From Psychroflexus curvus (lineage in GTDB: Bacteria; Bacteroidota; Bacteroidia; Flavobacteriales; Flavobacteriaceae), in assembly GCF_020164585.1 (NCBI RefSeq), contig NZ_JAIQZF010000004.1, positions 62,001-126,000 of the forward strand: a stretch of DNA of 64,000 bases. The letters are read 5' to 3'. Of this stretch, positions 1 through 9,853 are shown one piece after another (within the stretch, counting starts at the first letter, position 1; every line of letters starts with the position of its first letter). The translations under genes and the position numbers were made by a program. The notes beneath the pieces were generated by a model. That model saw only the letters and a list, made by a program, of their open reading frames with translations, was not told where the DNA came from and ran no database searches.

Positions 1-381
1 ACCATCTTTTACGCGTTCAAAACCGCCCTGATCAAAATCACCTAACTTTCCGAAAATAACTTTTTGATTTTGTAAACTTTGATTTTTGGATTGTATTTCT
101 TTAAACCTAGATGGAATTTGTAGATAAATCTCCTCTTTGTAATCAATTGATTTTGAATCTTTAAATTGAATAAAAATCACTTGGAAATCAACGTCTTCTT
201 CAAAAGAAATTTCTGAGATACCCTCAGAATCTTCGCTTATAAATAATTTTGTTTCTTTTAAAACCTGAACTTCACAATCCCCATCATTCGGACAGTCTTG
301 AAGAAGTGGTAAATCAGTTTGGGTGGTTTTGCAAGCCACAAGCAATAAAAGGAGCACTAGGCTTTGGAATTTCATCATCAT
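1..381 (-). CDS. Putative lipoprotein, 3' part beyond the window
   Basis: An open frame of 127 codons runs on the minus strand to the window edge with no stop, so the C-terminus is missing. Three consecutive ATG codons (381, 378, 375) can start it. The N-terminus is a lipoprotein signal: Met-Lys, a run of leucines, then a lipobox ending Val-Ala-Cys about 15 residues in. The mature part is acidic with no motif I recognise. The role is unknown; the signal predicts membrane anchoring after Lgt/LspA/Lnt processing. It is divergent from the photolyase cluster that starts at 537. Confidence 0.7.
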   Translation of the reverse strand, partial: MMMKFQSLVLLLLLVACKTTQTDLPLLQDCPNDGDCEVQVLKETKLFISEDSEGISEISFEEDVDFQVIFIQFKDSKSIDYKEEIYLQIPSRFKEIQSKNQSLQNQKVIFGKLGDFDQGGFERVKDG

Positions 382-536
382 CTACTTCATTTTTTTGCAA
401 ATTAAAGCATACTAAATACACGGAAATATCATGTAAAGAATTATTTATAACTTTATGGGGATGAATGTCTTCAATAATAACTTTTGTTTAACTTAAAACA
501 TAATTCATTAAACAATTAAATATCTATTTTTGAATT

Positions 537-1010
537 ATGATATACGAGATTAATACCCGACAAAAATTACCTATTTCTAAAAGAAAGGCCTGGGATTTTT
601 TGTCCGACCCAAAAAACCTTCAAGAAATCATGCCTGACGATATGGGTTTCGAAATCCTATCAGGTGCAGACAGAAAAATGTTTACTGGACAATTATTGCA
701 ATATAATGTCACTCCATTCCCTGGTTTTAATACCAAATGGGTAACAGAGATTACACATGTCGAAGAACCGAATTATTTTGTAGACATTCAACTCTACGGT
801 CCTTATGCCTTATGGCATCATAAACATTTTATCCACGAAATTAAAGGAGGTGTTGAGGTAGAAGATTTAGTTCATTACAAAATTCCGTTTGGAGGTTTAG
901 GAAGATTGATGCATCCACTTATAGTCAAACCAAAATTGAATAAAATTTTTAAAGCCAGAGAGGCTAAAATGATCGAAAAATTCGGTCAATTCGAAAATCA
1001 AAATAAATAA
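537..1010 (+). CDS. SRPBCC family protein (START-like ligand-binding fold)
   Basis: The 157-residue protein has the features of a single-domain SRPBCC/START-like protein: an N-terminal strand (YEINTRQKLP), an amphipathic helix with AWDFLSDP and LQEIMP, and a long C-terminal helix ending near KMIEKFGQF. Relatives are often labelled cell-division inhibitor or ligand-binding SRPBCC protein and often sit beside an SDR and a photolyase, as here. The ligand is unknown. It is 7 bp upstream of the SDR gene and likely heads the operon. A TAnnTTTG-like element (525-532) lies too close to the ATG to be a normal promoter for this start. Confidence 0.8.
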   Translation: MIYEINTRQKLPISKRKAWDFLSDPKNLQEIMPDDMGFEILSGADRKMFTGQLLQYNVTPFPGFNTKWVTEITHVEEPNYFVDIQLYGPYALWHHKHFIHEIKGGVEVEDLVHYKIPFGGLGRLMHPLIVKPKLNKIFKAREAKMIEKFGQFENQNK

Positions 1011-1017
1011 TAAAAAT

Positions 1018-1716
1018 ATGAAAAAGAATATTTTACTTATTGGAGGATCCAAAGGCATAGGTTTGGAAATTGTAAAAGAAATGAGTCCAAATCATAATCT
1101 AATTGTAGCATCACGGTCAGATGAGAATCTATCTGAATATGATGTGACGTATCACAAGTTTGATGCACTTACGGATGATATCTCAGAATTGGATTTGCCG
1201 GACACCCTAGACGGGTTGGTATATTGTCCCGGGAGCATCAACTTGAAGCCTTTTAAAATGATGAAACCAAAAGTTTTTGAAGAAGATTTCCAGCTTAATT
1301 TTATGAGTCTGGTAAAAACAACTCATGGTGTCCTTTCAAAACTCAAAAACTCCAAGCAGGCGAGCATAGTCTATTTCAGCACCGTTGCTGTACAAACAGG
1401 TATGCCATTTCATACCAGTGTTGCAGCAGCCAAAGGAGCCATTGAAGGATTTGCAAGATCACTTGCAGCTGAATATGCACCATCCTTTAGAGTAAATGTA
1501 ATTGCACCTTCACTGGTAAATTCTCAGCTTGCCGGTAAACTCTTAGGCAATGATAAGAAAAAAGAAAAAATGGATGAGAGACACCCTCTAAAACGAGTAG
1601 GTGAACCTTCTGATATTGGAAAAATAGCCAGCTTCTTATTATCTGACGATTCTACATGGATAACAGGTCAAGTTCTTGGAGTTGATGGTGGTATGGGAAG
1701 CCTCAATGTAAGTTAG
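1018..1716 (+). CDS. Short-chain dehydrogenase/reductase family protein lacking the catalytic Tyr
   Basis: A 232-residue Rossmann-fold protein with the SDR dinucleotide motif GGSKGIG at residues 9-15, an Asn in the helix-4 region (N94), the catalytic-type Ser (S121) and Lys (K139), and a C-terminal TGQVLGVDGGMG. In the YxxxK motif the tyrosine is replaced by valine (V135-A-A-A-K139), so normal SDR hydride chemistry is doubtful. It may bind NAD(P) in a regulatory or non-oxidoreductase role. It sits between the SRPBCC and photolyase genes, an association that suggests a shared light/flavin-related function (inference). Confidence 0.85.
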   Translation: MKKNILLIGGSKGIGLEIVKEMSPNHNLIVASRSDENLSEYDVTYHKFDALTDDISELDLPDTLDGLVYCPGSINLKPFKMMKPKVFEEDFQLNFMSLVKTTHGVLSKLKNSKQASIVYFSTVAVQTGMPFHTSVAAAKGAIEGFARSLAAEYAPSFRVNVIAPSLVNSQLAGKLLGNDKKKEKMDERHPLKRVGEPSDIGKIASFLLSDDSTWITGQVLGVDGGMGSLNVS

Positions 1717-1735
1717 ATTTTACCTGATTTTTTTT

Positions 1736-1775
1736 AAAATCTTCTTGCGAGACACTTATCTTGCAGGAAGATTTT
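1736..1775. promoter_or_regulatory. 13-bp inverted repeat between the SDR and photolyase genes
   Basis: The arms AAAATCTTCTTGC (1736-1748) and GCAGGAAGATTTT (1763-1775) pair over 13 bp with one G-T wobble around a 14-nt loop. No U-run follows on the plus strand and none on the minus strand, so it is not a normal terminator. It could be an mRNA-stabilising or processing hairpin, or an operator for the downstream photolyase genes. Confidence 0.6.
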
Positions 1776-1806
1776 AAGTATTGTAAAGATTAAAAAGTTA
1801 AGCATC

Positions 1807-3114
1807 ATGAGTGATAAAGTGAGAGTATTCTGGTTCAGAAGAGATATGCGTTTCGAAGATAATGTAGGTTTATACCATGCCTTATCCGGAGATTTCCCAG
1901 TTCTTCCTCTTTTTATATTCGATAAACATATTTTGGATGAACTTCCTAAAGATGATGCGCGAGTCACATTCATTCATGATGAATTACAAAAAATGCGGTC
2001 TTATCTTCAAGACAACTATAATTCTTCCATAGCTACCTATCACGACACTCCTGAAAACGCTTTCAAACAACTGATTGAAGATTTCGATATTGAAGCTGTT
2101 TATACCAACAGGGATTACGAGCCTTATGCTTATAAACGTGATGCCAGCATCAATGCGCAGTTAGCTAAAAACGGAATTGAATTCCACGATTTTAAAGACC
2201 AGGTCATTTTTGAAAAAACTGAAGTGGAGAAGAATGATGGAGGCATGTATCTGGTATTTACCCCTTACATGAAGCAATGGAAAAAAGAGTTTGAAGCTGT
2301 CGATTTCAAAACCTATCCTTCTGAAGACTTACTCGATAACACCTATAAAAATTTGAGACTGCCTAATGTTTCATTATCTGATATGGGCTTTGAAACATCT
2401 TCCATAAAGGTTCCAGAATATAACTTGGACAAAGATTTGCTTGAAAACTACGAAGACACTCGAAATATTCCTTCAAAAGAAGGAACTTCAAGACTAAGTC
2501 CATATTTGAGATTTGGAACTGTTGGCTATAGAAAAGTTGTAAAAAAAGCATTATCAGTGAAAAACGAAACCTTTCTGAATGAATTGATCTGGAGAGAATT
2601 TTACAAAGCAATTCTTCACAATTATCCAGAAACTCAGGACAGATCTTTCAAGCCTAAATATGACCGGATTCAATGGAGGAATAACGAAGATGAATTCGAA
2701 AAGTGGAAAAAAGGACAAACCGGATACCCTATCGTAGATGCAGGTATGCGCCAACTCAATGAAACTGGCTGGATGCATAACCGACTCAGAATGGTTGTTG
2801 GAAGTTTTTTGTGTAAGCATTTGTTGATTGACTGGCGCTGGGGCGAAGCCTACTTTGCAGAAAAACTTCTCGATTATGAAATGTCATCCAATGTAGGTGG
2901 CTGGCAATGGGTTGCAGGCTCTGGTGTGGACGCGGCGCCTTACTTCAGAGTATTTAACCCTTACTCGCAGACCGATAGATTTGATAAAGATAAAACATAC
3001 ATCAAAAAATGGGTTCCTGAATTGGATACCAGCAACTATCCAGAACCCATGGTAGAACATAAAGAAGCGAGAGAGCGCTGTTTAGAAACCTATAAAGAAG
3101 CTGTCAAAAATTAA
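1807..3114 (+). CDS. phrB: Cryptochrome/photolyase family protein, probably class I CPD photolyase
   Basis: 435 residues, the normal length of class I CPD photolyases, which split cyclobutane pyrimidine dimers using FADH- and light. The N-terminal antenna domain begins [18 protein letters not shown]-domain motifs are [11 protein letters not shown] (227-237), LIWREFY (260-266), WMHNRLRM (322-329), [10 protein letters not shown] (341-350) and [20 protein letters not shown] (362-381), including the Asn that contacts flavin N5 in this family. It is followed 16 bp later by the divergent photolyase-like gene. CPD specificity is inferred from overall similarity; a (6-4) or cryptochrome role is less likely. 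Confidence 0.9.
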   Translation: MSDKVRVFWFRRDMRFEDNVGLYHALSGDFPVLPLFIFDKHILDELPKDDARVTFIHDELQKMRSYLQDNYNSSIATYHDTPENAFKQLIEDFDIEAVYTNRDYEPYAYKRDASINAQLAKNGIEFHDFKDQVIFEKTEVEKNDGGMYLVFTPYMKQWKKEFEAVDFKTYPSEDLLDNTYKNLRLPNVSLSDMGFETSSIKVPEYNLDKDLLENYEDTRNIPSKEGTSRLSPYLRFGTVGYRKVVKKALSVKNETFLNELIWREFYKAILHNYPETQDRSFKPKYDRIQWRNNEDEFEKWKKGQTGYPIVDAGMRQLNETGWMHNRLRMVVGSFLCKHLLIDWRWGEAYFAEKLLDYEMSSNVGGWQWVAGSGVDAAPYFRVFNPYSQTDRFDKDKTYIKKWVPELDTSNYPEPMVEHKEARERCLETYKEAVKN

Positions 3115-3130
3115 CAGATCAATTAAATTG

Positions 3131-4591
3131 ATGATGGTGAATGTCGTATGGTTAAAAAGGGATTTGAGATTACACGACCACGCGCCATTATATGAAGCTT
3201 TACAAAAAAGACAGCCTGTTCTTTTGCTTTATCTGTTTGAGCCCATTCTTCTAGACGATGCTCATTACAGCAGGCGTCATTTTAGATTCATCAAGGAATC
3301 ATTGCAGGAATTACAGCAAGACTTAGCAGCATATCAAACACAGGTTTTAGTGATAAAGTCTTCTGCTGAAGAAGCTTTCAAAAAAATCCATTCCCAGTTT
3401 AAAATCAAAACTGTTTACTCTCATCAGGAAACGGGTATACATATTACCTTTCAGAGAGATAAGCAAATAAAGCGTCAATTTACTTCTGAAGGCATTCAGT
3501 GGAAAGAATTCATTACAAACGGAGTTATTCGGGGGTTAAAAAACAGAAAAACCTGGGTGAATTCCTGGGAGAATTTCATGAATCAAGACCCGGTTCCATT
3601 TTCAGCAAGCCAGGGGCAGTTTGTAGATTCTAAAACCATTCAAAGACTACAAGCTCATTTTGAAAACCTAAGCCTATCAGTAGAAAGAGATACGAATTTT
3701 CAAAAAGGAGGTCGCAAAACAGCCCTGCGTTATCTGAATAGCTTTTTGAAAGATCGCTATCCTGACTATCAAAATCATATTTCAAAACCGCTATTAGCCA
3801 GAAAATCCTGCAGCCGATTGTCACCATATATCGCTTGGGGAAATTTATCGATGAAAGAAGTGATTCATGCTTCTATGCAACTTGAAGACAAAACCAAACA
3901 CAAACAAGCCTTGAGTCAGTTTCAATCTAGATTAAGATGGCAGGCCCATTTTATTCAGAAATTTGAAATGGAGTATAAAGCTGAGTTCCAAAACTTCAAC
4001 TCTGCTTTTAATGTATTAAAACACGGGAAAAACAATGAATTAATCAAAGCCTGGAAAGAAGGTCAGACCGGTTTTCCGCTTGTGGATGCCAGCATGCGCT
4101 GCCTAACTCAAACCGGCTATCTCAACTTTAGAATGAGAGCGCTTTTAGTTTCTTTTTTCACACATTTACTATGGCAAAAATGGCAGGACGCTTCAGAGCA
4201 TCTGGCAAGTTTATTTTTAGATTTTGAACCTGGTATTCATTTTCCTCAGCTGCAAATGCAGGCAGGCACCACTGGTATTCACACCTTACGAATCTACAAC
4301 CCCGTCAAAAACTCTTATAAACACGATGCTGAAGGTGATTTTATTTTGAATTACATTCCTGAATTAAATTCAATTCCAAAAGAGTTTGTTCATGAGCCCT
4401 GGAAACTAACCAGCATGGAACAGGACATGTATGGCTTCCAGCTTGGAGATGATTATCCAAAACCCATTATCGACTTGGAAGCCTCTCGTCAATTTGCCTC
4501 AGATTCTATCTGGAAAATCATTCAATCTGAAAGGTCTAAAGTTGAAGGCAAAAAAATTTTAAAAAGGCATACCATTAGAGGAGGGCGCTAA
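3131..4591 (+). CDS. Divergent photolyase/cryptochrome-like FAD-binding protein
   Basis: About 486 residues. The N-terminus ([16 protein letters not shown]) is a clear photolyase domain and [16 protein letters not shown] matches the FAD phosphate-binding motif. Other hallmark sites are changed: the WREF region reads [12 protein letters not shown], and the GGWQWVAG stretch reads FPQLQMQAG, removing two tryptophans and the usual Asn context. The family is therefore a photolyase relative of unsettled activity. A TTG at 3128 is also possible, but ATG at 3131 or 3134 is more likely. It ends 5 bp from the convergent kdsB. Confidence 0.85.
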   Translation: MMVNVVWLKRDLRLHDHAPLYEALQKRQPVLLLYLFEPILLDDAHYSRRHFRFIKESLQELQQDLAAYQTQVLVIKSSAEEAFKKIHSQFKIKTVYSHQETGIHITFQRDKQIKRQFTSEGIQWKEFITNGVIRGLKNRKTWVNSWENFMNQDPVPFSASQGQFVDSKTIQRLQAHFENLSLSVERDTNFQKGGRKTALRYLNSFLKDRYPDYQNHISKPLLARKSCSRLSPYIAWGNLSMKEVIHASMQLEDKTKHKQALSQFQSRLRWQAHFIQKFEMEYKAEFQNFNSAFNVLKHGKNNELIKAWKEGQTGFPLVDASMRCLTQTGYLNFRMRALLVSFFTHLLWQKWQDASEHLASLFLDFEPGIHFPQLQMQAGTTGIHTLRIYNPVKNSYKHDAEGDFILNYIPELNSIPKEFVHEPWKLTSMEQDMYGFQLGDDYPKPIIDLEASRQFASDSIWKIIQSERSKVEGKKILKRHTIRGGR

Positions 4592-4596
4592 AACAA

Positions 4597-5337
4597 TTAA
4601 TTAAATTTCAGTCTTGCTTTTTCCAAATCTTCTGGAGTATCAATACCTATACTCACCTCTTCGGTTTCCACCATTTTGATGGTTTTCCCATTTTCCAAAT
4701 AACGAATACATTCAATTTTTTCTGAAGCTTCCAGAGGGCTCATCGGTAAATTGTAAAAGGCCATCAGGGCTTCTTTTCTAAATGCATAAATACCCACATG
4801 TTTAAAATAATCTACCTCCAGGTCTTTAGCTCTATGGAACGGAATCGGTGATCTTGAAAAGTAAAGGGCAAAATTATTTAAATCTGTGATTACCTTCACA
4901 TGGTTTGGATTTAAAATATCTTCTTCTGAAGTCAATTTCACTTTCAAAGAAGCCAGATCTATAAGTTTGTCTTTATCTTCTTCAAAAACCCTTAGTAGTT
5001 TACTCAATGCTTTTTCGTTGATGAATGGTTCATCACCCTGAACATTAATTACAATATCCACCTCCATGTCTTGCACAGCTTCAGCAATGCGATCACTGCC
5101 ACACTCATGTTCTTTTTGACTCATGATAGCTTTACCTCCCTCCTTTTCAATTTCAGAAAAAATAAGTTCAGAGTCTGTGACCACATAAACTTCATCAAAT
5201 AAGTTAGTCGATTTAGCCGATTCGTAAGTTCTGACAATCACTGGTTTTCCAGCCAAGTCCTGCATCAATTTCCCGGGGAATCTCGCTGCCTGGTAGCGCG
5301 CAGGGATCATAGCTATAACTTTAAAAGGTGTTGACAT
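4597..5337 (-). CDS. kdsB: 3-deoxy-manno-octulosonate cytidylyltransferase
   Basis: 246 residues. KdsB joins CTP and Kdo to give CMP-Kdo, the activated sugar for the lipopolysaccharide inner core, in the cytoplasm. The N-terminus has the nucleotidyltransferase signature [15 protein letters not shown], followed by the NVQGDEPFI motif with metal-binding Asp and a late [12 protein letters not shown]. The length matches the family. It lies 23 bp downstream of the RecD-like helicase gene on the same strand and may be co-transcribed with it; the pairing has no obvious functional meaning. Confidence 0.95.
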   Translation of the reverse strand: MSTPFKVIAMIPARYQAARFPGKLMQDLAGKPVIVRTYESAKSTNLFDEVYVVTDSELIFSEIEKEGGKAIMSQKEHECGSDRIAEAVQDMEVDIVINVQGDEPFINEKALSKLLRVFEEDKDKLIDLASLKVKLTSEEDILNPNHVKVITDLNNFALYFSRSPIPFHRAKDLEVDYFKHVGIYAFRKEALMAFYNLPMSPLEASEKIECIRYLENGKTIKMVETEEVSIGIDTPEDLEKARLKFN

Positions 5338-5360
5338 ATTTACTGTAATTAATCCTTGAT

Positions 5361-6794
5361 TTACAATTGTTTTTCGCTGAAAAAATCATCTTTAAAGCCA
5401 ATAAGATAGAGTTTTTCTTTAGCCCGGGTACAGGCCGTGTATAACCATCTTAGGTAATCTTTAGTAATTCCATCTGGCAAGTATGGCTGCTCTACAAAAA
5501 CCGTATCCCATTGCCCCCCTTGAGACTTATGACAGGTGATGGCATAACTAAATTTGACTTGCAACGCATTAAAAAATGGATTCTGTTTTACCTTTAAAAA
5601 CTTCTTGTATTTGGAAGTGATTTCCTCATAATCCTTCATCACTTCCTGGTAAAGTTGATTGGACTGTTCGTAAGGTAAAGAGGGAGAATTCAGACTTAAA
5701 GTATCCAGCATAATGACGGTTTCAAAAGGCTTCATTTTGGGATAATCTACCATCTGGACGTTCACTTCTGCAAACCTAAATCCGTAGAGTTCTTTTATTC
5801 CGAAAATCTCCAAAATCTCCACGATATCACCATTGGCAATAAAACCCGCATCACTTTTTGGCTTAACCCAAAAATAATTGTTTTTGACGACCATCAAGAA
5901 GTCACCTGGCGCAATTTCATCTTCTCTCAATAGTATCCTGCTTCGTATTTGTTGATTATAAAGATTGGCTCTTTTATTGGACCTCACTATGATAGCCGTT
6001 TCTTCGTGTCCCAGATTATCGTAGGCTTCGTTGATGGCATCCAAAATTTCATAGCCATCCACAAGCCTCACCATGTCCGCTTTTTCTGACAATTCAAATT
6101 TGAAATTTTCAAAATCTTCATCTTCGATGGTTTCACGGATCTTGGTGGCATTCAACAGAATACTGCTTTCCAGGCGTTGACGGACAACTTCATCCAGCTC
6201 AACAGGGATCACGTCCATTTGGTAATGGTTGGTCAGGGTTTTTTCGTCTAAAGCAGGACTTAAATTTGATTTTACCGGGGGTAGCTGAGCAGTATCCCCG
6301 ATGAAAATCAACTTACAATTTTCACCAGAATAAACGTATTCCATAAGATCATCCAAAACAGAGCCTTTATTAAAAAGCTGATCTCCACTAGGAAAATCTG
6401 GAATCATCGAAGCCTCATCTACAATGAATATGGTGTTTTTATGTTTATTGACCTGCGGGACAAATTCAATTCCTCCGCCGCTGGTACTTTTAGGCTGATA
6501 AATTTTACGGTGAATGGTTTGTGCGTATTGATGGCTATAATTTGATATGACTTTAGCCGCACGTCCAGTAGGCGCTGCCAGTATCACTTTCTTTTTAACC
6601 TTCCAGATATTTTTAACCAAAGTTCCAATAATGGTAGTTTTCCCGGTTCCCGCATAACCTTTAAGTAAAAAAATACGATCCACAGAAGTTTCCAGAACAA
6701 ATTTGGCTAAAAGTTGTAATGTGAGGTCTTGCTTAGGTGTAGGAGGGTGTCCAAAATCAGTTTTGAGTGCTTTATAAAACTCTTGATTGTCCAT
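5361..6794 (-). CDS. ATP-dependent RecD-like superfamily 1B DNA helicase
   Basis: 477 residues with P-loop GYAGTGKT (46-53), Walker B VDEAS, a GDTAQLPP motif, a UvrD_C_2-type C-terminal segment with [18 protein letters not shown] and a closing [15 protein letters not shown]. This is the arrangement of stand-alone RecD/Pif1-like helicases, 5'-3' DNA motors used in repair or replication-fork processing. There are no RecB or RecC partners nearby. A promoter-like region lies in the divergent gap to 6910. The exact substrate is unknown. Confidence 0.88.
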   Translation of the reverse strand: MDNQEFYKALKTDFGHPPTPKQDLTLQLLAKFVLETSVDRIFLLKGYAGTGKTTIIGTLVKNIWKVKKKVILAAPTGRAAKVISNYSHQYAQTIHRKIYQPKSTSGGGIEFVPQVNKHKNTIFIVDEASMIPDFPSGDQLFNKGSVLDDLMEYVYSGENCKLIFIGDTAQLPPVKSNLSPALDEKTLTNHYQMDVIPVELDEVVRQRLESSILLNATKIRETIEDEDFENFKFELSEKADMVRLVDGYEILDAINEAYDNLGHEETAIIVRSNKRANLYNQQIRSRILLREDEIAPGDFLMVVKNNYFWVKPKSDAGFIANGDIVEILEIFGIKELYGFRFAEVNVQMVDYPKMKPFETVIMLDTLSLNSPSLPYEQSNQLYQEVMKDYEEITSKYKKFLKVKQNPFFNALQVKFSYAITCHKSQGGQWDTVFVEQPYLPDGITKDYLRWLYTACTRAKEKLYLIGFKDDFFSEKQL

Positions 6795-6851
6795 AAAAGA
6801 GGTTGCGATTCTTAAATTTCAAATATAAGCACGATTTTTTAGTGCTATACT

Positions 6852-6880
6852 TTTGTGATTAAAAAAAAGTTGTAGTTTTG
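6852..6880 (+). promoter_or_regulatory. Possible Bacteroidota sigma-A promoter for the DUF3822-rsmD operon
   Basis: TTTG at 6852-6855 and TAGTTTTG (TAnnTTTG form) at 6873-6880 are separated by 17 bp, slightly short of the usual ~19. It lies 30 bp before the ATG of the gene at 6910. Confidence 0.5.
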
Positions 6881-6909
6881 CTTTAATCAAAAACTCTTAA
6901 TTTTAAGTT

Positions 6910-7554
6910 ATGAAGATTGTAATACAGATTGTTTTATGGGTTGTTATCGGTGTATTGGGTTATTTAACCTACAATGCAGTTTATGGACCTGTTGAGTTTA
7001 ATAAAGTAAGAGACAGACGTTATGTAGATGTTGTTGAGAAAATGAAAGACATTCGTGATGTTCAAGTTGCTCACAGAGAAATTATCGGTAACTACGAAGA
7101 TAATTTTGAAGATTTAATAAAATTTGTTGATACCGCTCAATATACTATTACACAAAGAAGAGATACATCTTTTCTTGATGAAGAGTATAAAAAAACTTAC
7201 GGTGTAGATCAATACAAAGAAGCAGTTGTGATCGATACTCTCGGATTTGCTTCAGTAAAAGATTCTATTTTCGGAGATTCAGATAGATATAAGGATATGA
7301 TGTATATCCCTCACACAGACAACAAACGATTCAAAATCGAGGCGGGTTATATCGATGATGAAGGAACTAAAATTCCAGTTTTTGAAGTAAGAGCCCCTAA
7401 AGATTTAATTTTAGCAGATCAGGATCCGGATCTTTTAGTCCAGGAAAAACAAACCGTAGCTGTAGATGGTGTAGATGGCGAAGCCATAACAGTTGGTTCA
7501 ATGACTCAGGTAAAAACAAACGGTAACTGGCCAAAAAACTTTGGTGATAATTAA
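6910..7554 (+). CDS. Conserved hypothetical membrane-anchored protein
   Basis: 214 residues. One N-terminal transmembrane segment (about residues 3-24: IVIQIVLWVVIGVLGYLTY) is followed by a hydrophilic, presumably periplasmic domain with no family motif I recognise. The stop codon overlaps the ATG of the DUF3822 gene (TAATG), so translation of the two is probably coupled. Bacteroidota genomes often have a protein of this type before DUF3822-rsmD (from general knowledge, not checked). No function can be given. Confidence 0.75.
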   Translation: MKIVIQIVLWVVIGVLGYLTYNAVYGPVEFNKVRDRRYVDVVEKMKDIRDVQVAHREIIGNYEDNFEDLIKFVDTAQYTITQRRDTSFLDEEYKKTYGVDQYKEAVVIDTLGFASVKDSIFGDSDRYKDMMYIPHTDNKRFKIEAGYIDDEGTKIPVFEVRAPKDLILADQDPDLLVQEKQTVAVDGVDGEAITVGSMTQVKTNGNWPKNFGDN

Positions 7555-8351
7555 TGAGTGAGAACTCAATACATATTACAAACAGACTATCCATCTTCAT
7601 TTTACAAGATGGATTTTCTTTTTTATTAACAGATTCAGTTTCTGCACCGCTTATTTTTGAAGATTTCAAACTCGGTAGTTCTCAATCAACGACAGAACTC
7701 CTTAAGTTATTGAAAACACATATTACACCAGTTTTTTTTGAAACCCATAAAATTGAAAACTTAGAGGTTATTTATGGTAATCCCCAATTTAGCATTGTTC
7801 CGCAAGCTTATTTTAAAGAATCTCATCTGCCGCATTACATAAAATACAGTTCCAAACTCATTGAAGGCGACGATTTTTCTTTTGACCAGATGTTGTCGGT
7901 TCAAGCCAACACGGTTTACATACCCTATGTAAATATCAATAATTACCTATTTGAATTGTTTGGAAGCTTTAAGTTTACTCATCTTTTTTCAGGTTTAATC
8001 GAAAAAGCTTTTAAAAAGAGTTACTCTTCCAATGAATACGTAAAGATTCACGTAAGCAGACAGCTGATTTATTTCACAGCTTTCAGAAATCAAAAATTAA
8101 TTCTTACGAATGCCTTTTCCTTTGAAACACCCGAAGATTTCGCCTATTATATTCTATTTACAGTCGAAGAATTAAATCTAAACCGTGAAGAAGTAATCAT
8201 TGAATTTACAGGTAGTTTTTTAAATACTGATGAAAATTCAGCTTTAGCCATACTTTCTACCTATCTTAGGCACATTTTATTTTCTAATGGACATGTTTCG
8301 TCTGAATTTCATTACAAAGAGGGATTCCAAGAACATTTTAATTTATTATAA
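7554..8351 (+). CDS. DUF3822 family protein
   Basis: 265 residues matching the Bacteroidota-specific DUF3822 family in length, in position directly before rsmD, and in features such as the N-terminal HITNRLSIFILQDGFSFLL and the central VYIPYVNINNYLFELFGSF. The family has been suggested to have an actin/Hsp70-like fold, but its function is not established. It is cytoplasmic by sequence, with no signal peptide. It overlaps the upstream gene by one base and is 3 bp from rsmD. Confidence 0.85.
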   Translation: MSENSIHITNRLSIFILQDGFSFLLTDSVSAPLIFEDFKLGSSQSTTELLKLLKTHITPVFFETHKIENLEVIYGNPQFSIVPQAYFKESHLPHYIKYSSKLIEGDDFSFDQMLSVQANTVYIPYVNINNYLFELFGSFKFTHLFSGLIEKAFKKSYSSNEYVKIHVSRQLIYFTAFRNQKLILTNAFSFETPEDFAYYILFTVEELNLNREEVIIEFTGSFLNTDENSALAILSTYLRHILFSNGHVSSEFHYKEGFQEHFNLL

Positions 8352-8354
8352 GAC

Positions 8355-8897
8355 ATGAGAATTGTATCTGGCCGTCTAAAAGGACGAAGAATTATAGCAC
8401 CAAAAAAACTTCCCGTTAGACCCACAACGGACATGGCTAAGGAAGGATTATTTAATATTTTGAATAACAGACTTCACTTTAAAGATCTTGAAGTCATTGA
8501 TCTATTTGCTGGAATTGGAAGCATTTCTTTTGAATTTATCTCAAGAAGAACTGAACGTGTAACAGCAGTAGACGCTAATTTTGACTGCATTAAATTCCTT
8601 ACCAAAACGTCTGAAGAACTGGACATAGACTTAAATATCATCAAAAGTGATGTAATTGATTTTCTTGGAAAAACACATTTAAAAGCAGATCTTATTTTTG
8701 CAGATCCGCCTTACGACTTACCTGTTGAGGATTTTCAAAAAATTGAAAACCTTGTAAGAGAAAGAGCTCTTCTGAATGAAGATGGTATTTTGATTATTGA
8801 ACATTCTAAACACACGAGTTTAGAACATATAGACACATACACAGAACAAAGGCGCTATGGTAACTCTGTATTCAGCTTTTTTCAGATTAAATCATAA
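8355..8897 (+). CDS. rsmD: 16S rRNA (guanine(966)-N2)-methyltransferase
   Basis: 180 residues. RsmD methylates G966 of 16S rRNA with S-adenosylmethionine during 30S assembly. Visible motifs are the N-terminal MRIVSGRLKGRRI, RPTTDMAKEGLFNIL, the SAM-binding IDLFAGIGSISFE (48-60) and the catalytic DPPY (117-120). The length fits the family. It is the last gene of the three-gene operon. Confidence 0.95.
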   Translation: MRIVSGRLKGRRIIAPKKLPVRPTTDMAKEGLFNILNNRLHFKDLEVIDLFAGIGSISFEFISRRTERVTAVDANFDCIKFLTKTSEELDIDLNIIKSDVIDFLGKTHLKADLIFADPPYDLPVEDFQKIENLVRERALLNEDGILIIEHSKHTSLEHIDTYTEQRRYGNSVFSFFQIKS

Positions 8898-8978
8898 TCA
8901 AATAGCATCTTTTTAAAGTGAAATTACTTCTGAAAAGAATTTTAGAAACAGATTAATTACCTTTGTAAAAATTCAAAT

Positions 8979-9851
8979 ATGAAAAGCTTTTTGCCTTCAG
9001 AATTGGAAACTAAAAACCTATATGGCTTGCTTTCAGGTTCAATTGGACCACGTCCAATTGCTTTCGTAAGCACAATGGATAAAAATGGAAACCCAAATTT
9101 ATCACCATATAGTTTTTTCAATGTGTTTAGTGCCAATCCTCCTATTTTGATATTTTCGCCTGTAAGACGGGTAAGAGATAATTCTATAAAGCACACTTTA
9201 GAAAACGCCTTAGAAACAAAAGAAGTAGTAATAAATGTGGTGAATTGGGACATGGTGCAGCAAGTCTCATTGTCTAGCACTGAATATGACCAGGGCATCA
9301 ATGAATTTGAAAAATCGGGTTTAACTATGCTGGAGTCTGACTTAGTGAAACCCCCAAGAGTAAAGGAATCTCCCGTTCAATATGAATGCCGAGTTAACGA
9401 CACCATCGCTTTAGGCCAAGACGGAGGGGCTGGAAATCTGGTTATTGCTGAAGTGGTAAAACTTCACATCAGAGAAGATTTGCTAGATGATGGTTTGCAC
9501 ATCGATCAACATAAAATTGATTTGGTTTCAAGAATGGGTGGTAACTGGTATTCCAGAGCCAACCAGGGTATGTTTGAAGTCGAAAAACCCTTACAGAGAC
9601 AAGGAATCGGCGTGGATCAATTACCAAAATCAATTCGGCTGAGTTCAATTTTAACGGGGAACGACCTTGGAAAACTTGGAAATTTAGAAGAATTACCAAA
9701 AAATTCGTCAGTTCAAAATTTCATTTCTGAATATAATTTAGTAAATTTTATAGAAGAAAATTCTGATGAACAAATTCATATCATCGCTCAGGAATACATA
9801 GAAAAAAACGAGCTTGAAAAAGCTTTACATATTTTACTCGCAAAACAATAA
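8979..9851 (+). CDS. Flavin reductase-like FMN-binding family protein
   Basis: 290 residues. The first ~190 are a flavin reductase-like domain (split-barrel FMN binding) with the start LYGLLSGSIGPRPIAFVST and the segment SPYSFFNVFSANPPILIFSP. The C-terminal ~90 residues form a helical extension that is unusual for simple FMN reductases. It may act as an NAD(P)H:FMN oxidoreductase or an FMN-binding protein of unknown use. A TAnnTTTG element (TACCTTTG, 8958-8965) lies 14 bp before the ATG. The DUF3127 gene follows 2 bp after its stop. Confidence 0.88.
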   Translation: MKSFLPSELETKNLYGLLSGSIGPRPIAFVSTMDKNGNPNLSPYSFFNVFSANPPILIFSPVRRVRDNSIKHTLENALETKEVVINVVNWDMVQQVSLSSTEYDQGINEFEKSGLTMLESDLVKPPRVKESPVQYECRVNDTIALGQDGGAGNLVIAEVVKLHIREDLLDDGLHIDQHKIDLVSRMGGNWYSRANQGMFEVEKPLQRQGIGVDQLPKSIRLSSILTGNDLGKLGNLEELPKNSSVQNFISEYNLVNFIEENSDEQIHIIAQEYIEKNELEKALHILLAKQ

Positions 9852-9853
9852 TT

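Noticed and set aside
249-464. 71-codon plus-strand ORF at the left edge
   Set aside because: It lies opposite the clear lipoprotein signal peptide frame on the minus strand and has no family features.
5361-6794. Helicase as part of an anti-phage defence island
   Set aside because: The gene is a common stand-alone RecD-like helicase of flavobacteria between housekeeping genes, with no nuclease or defence partner.
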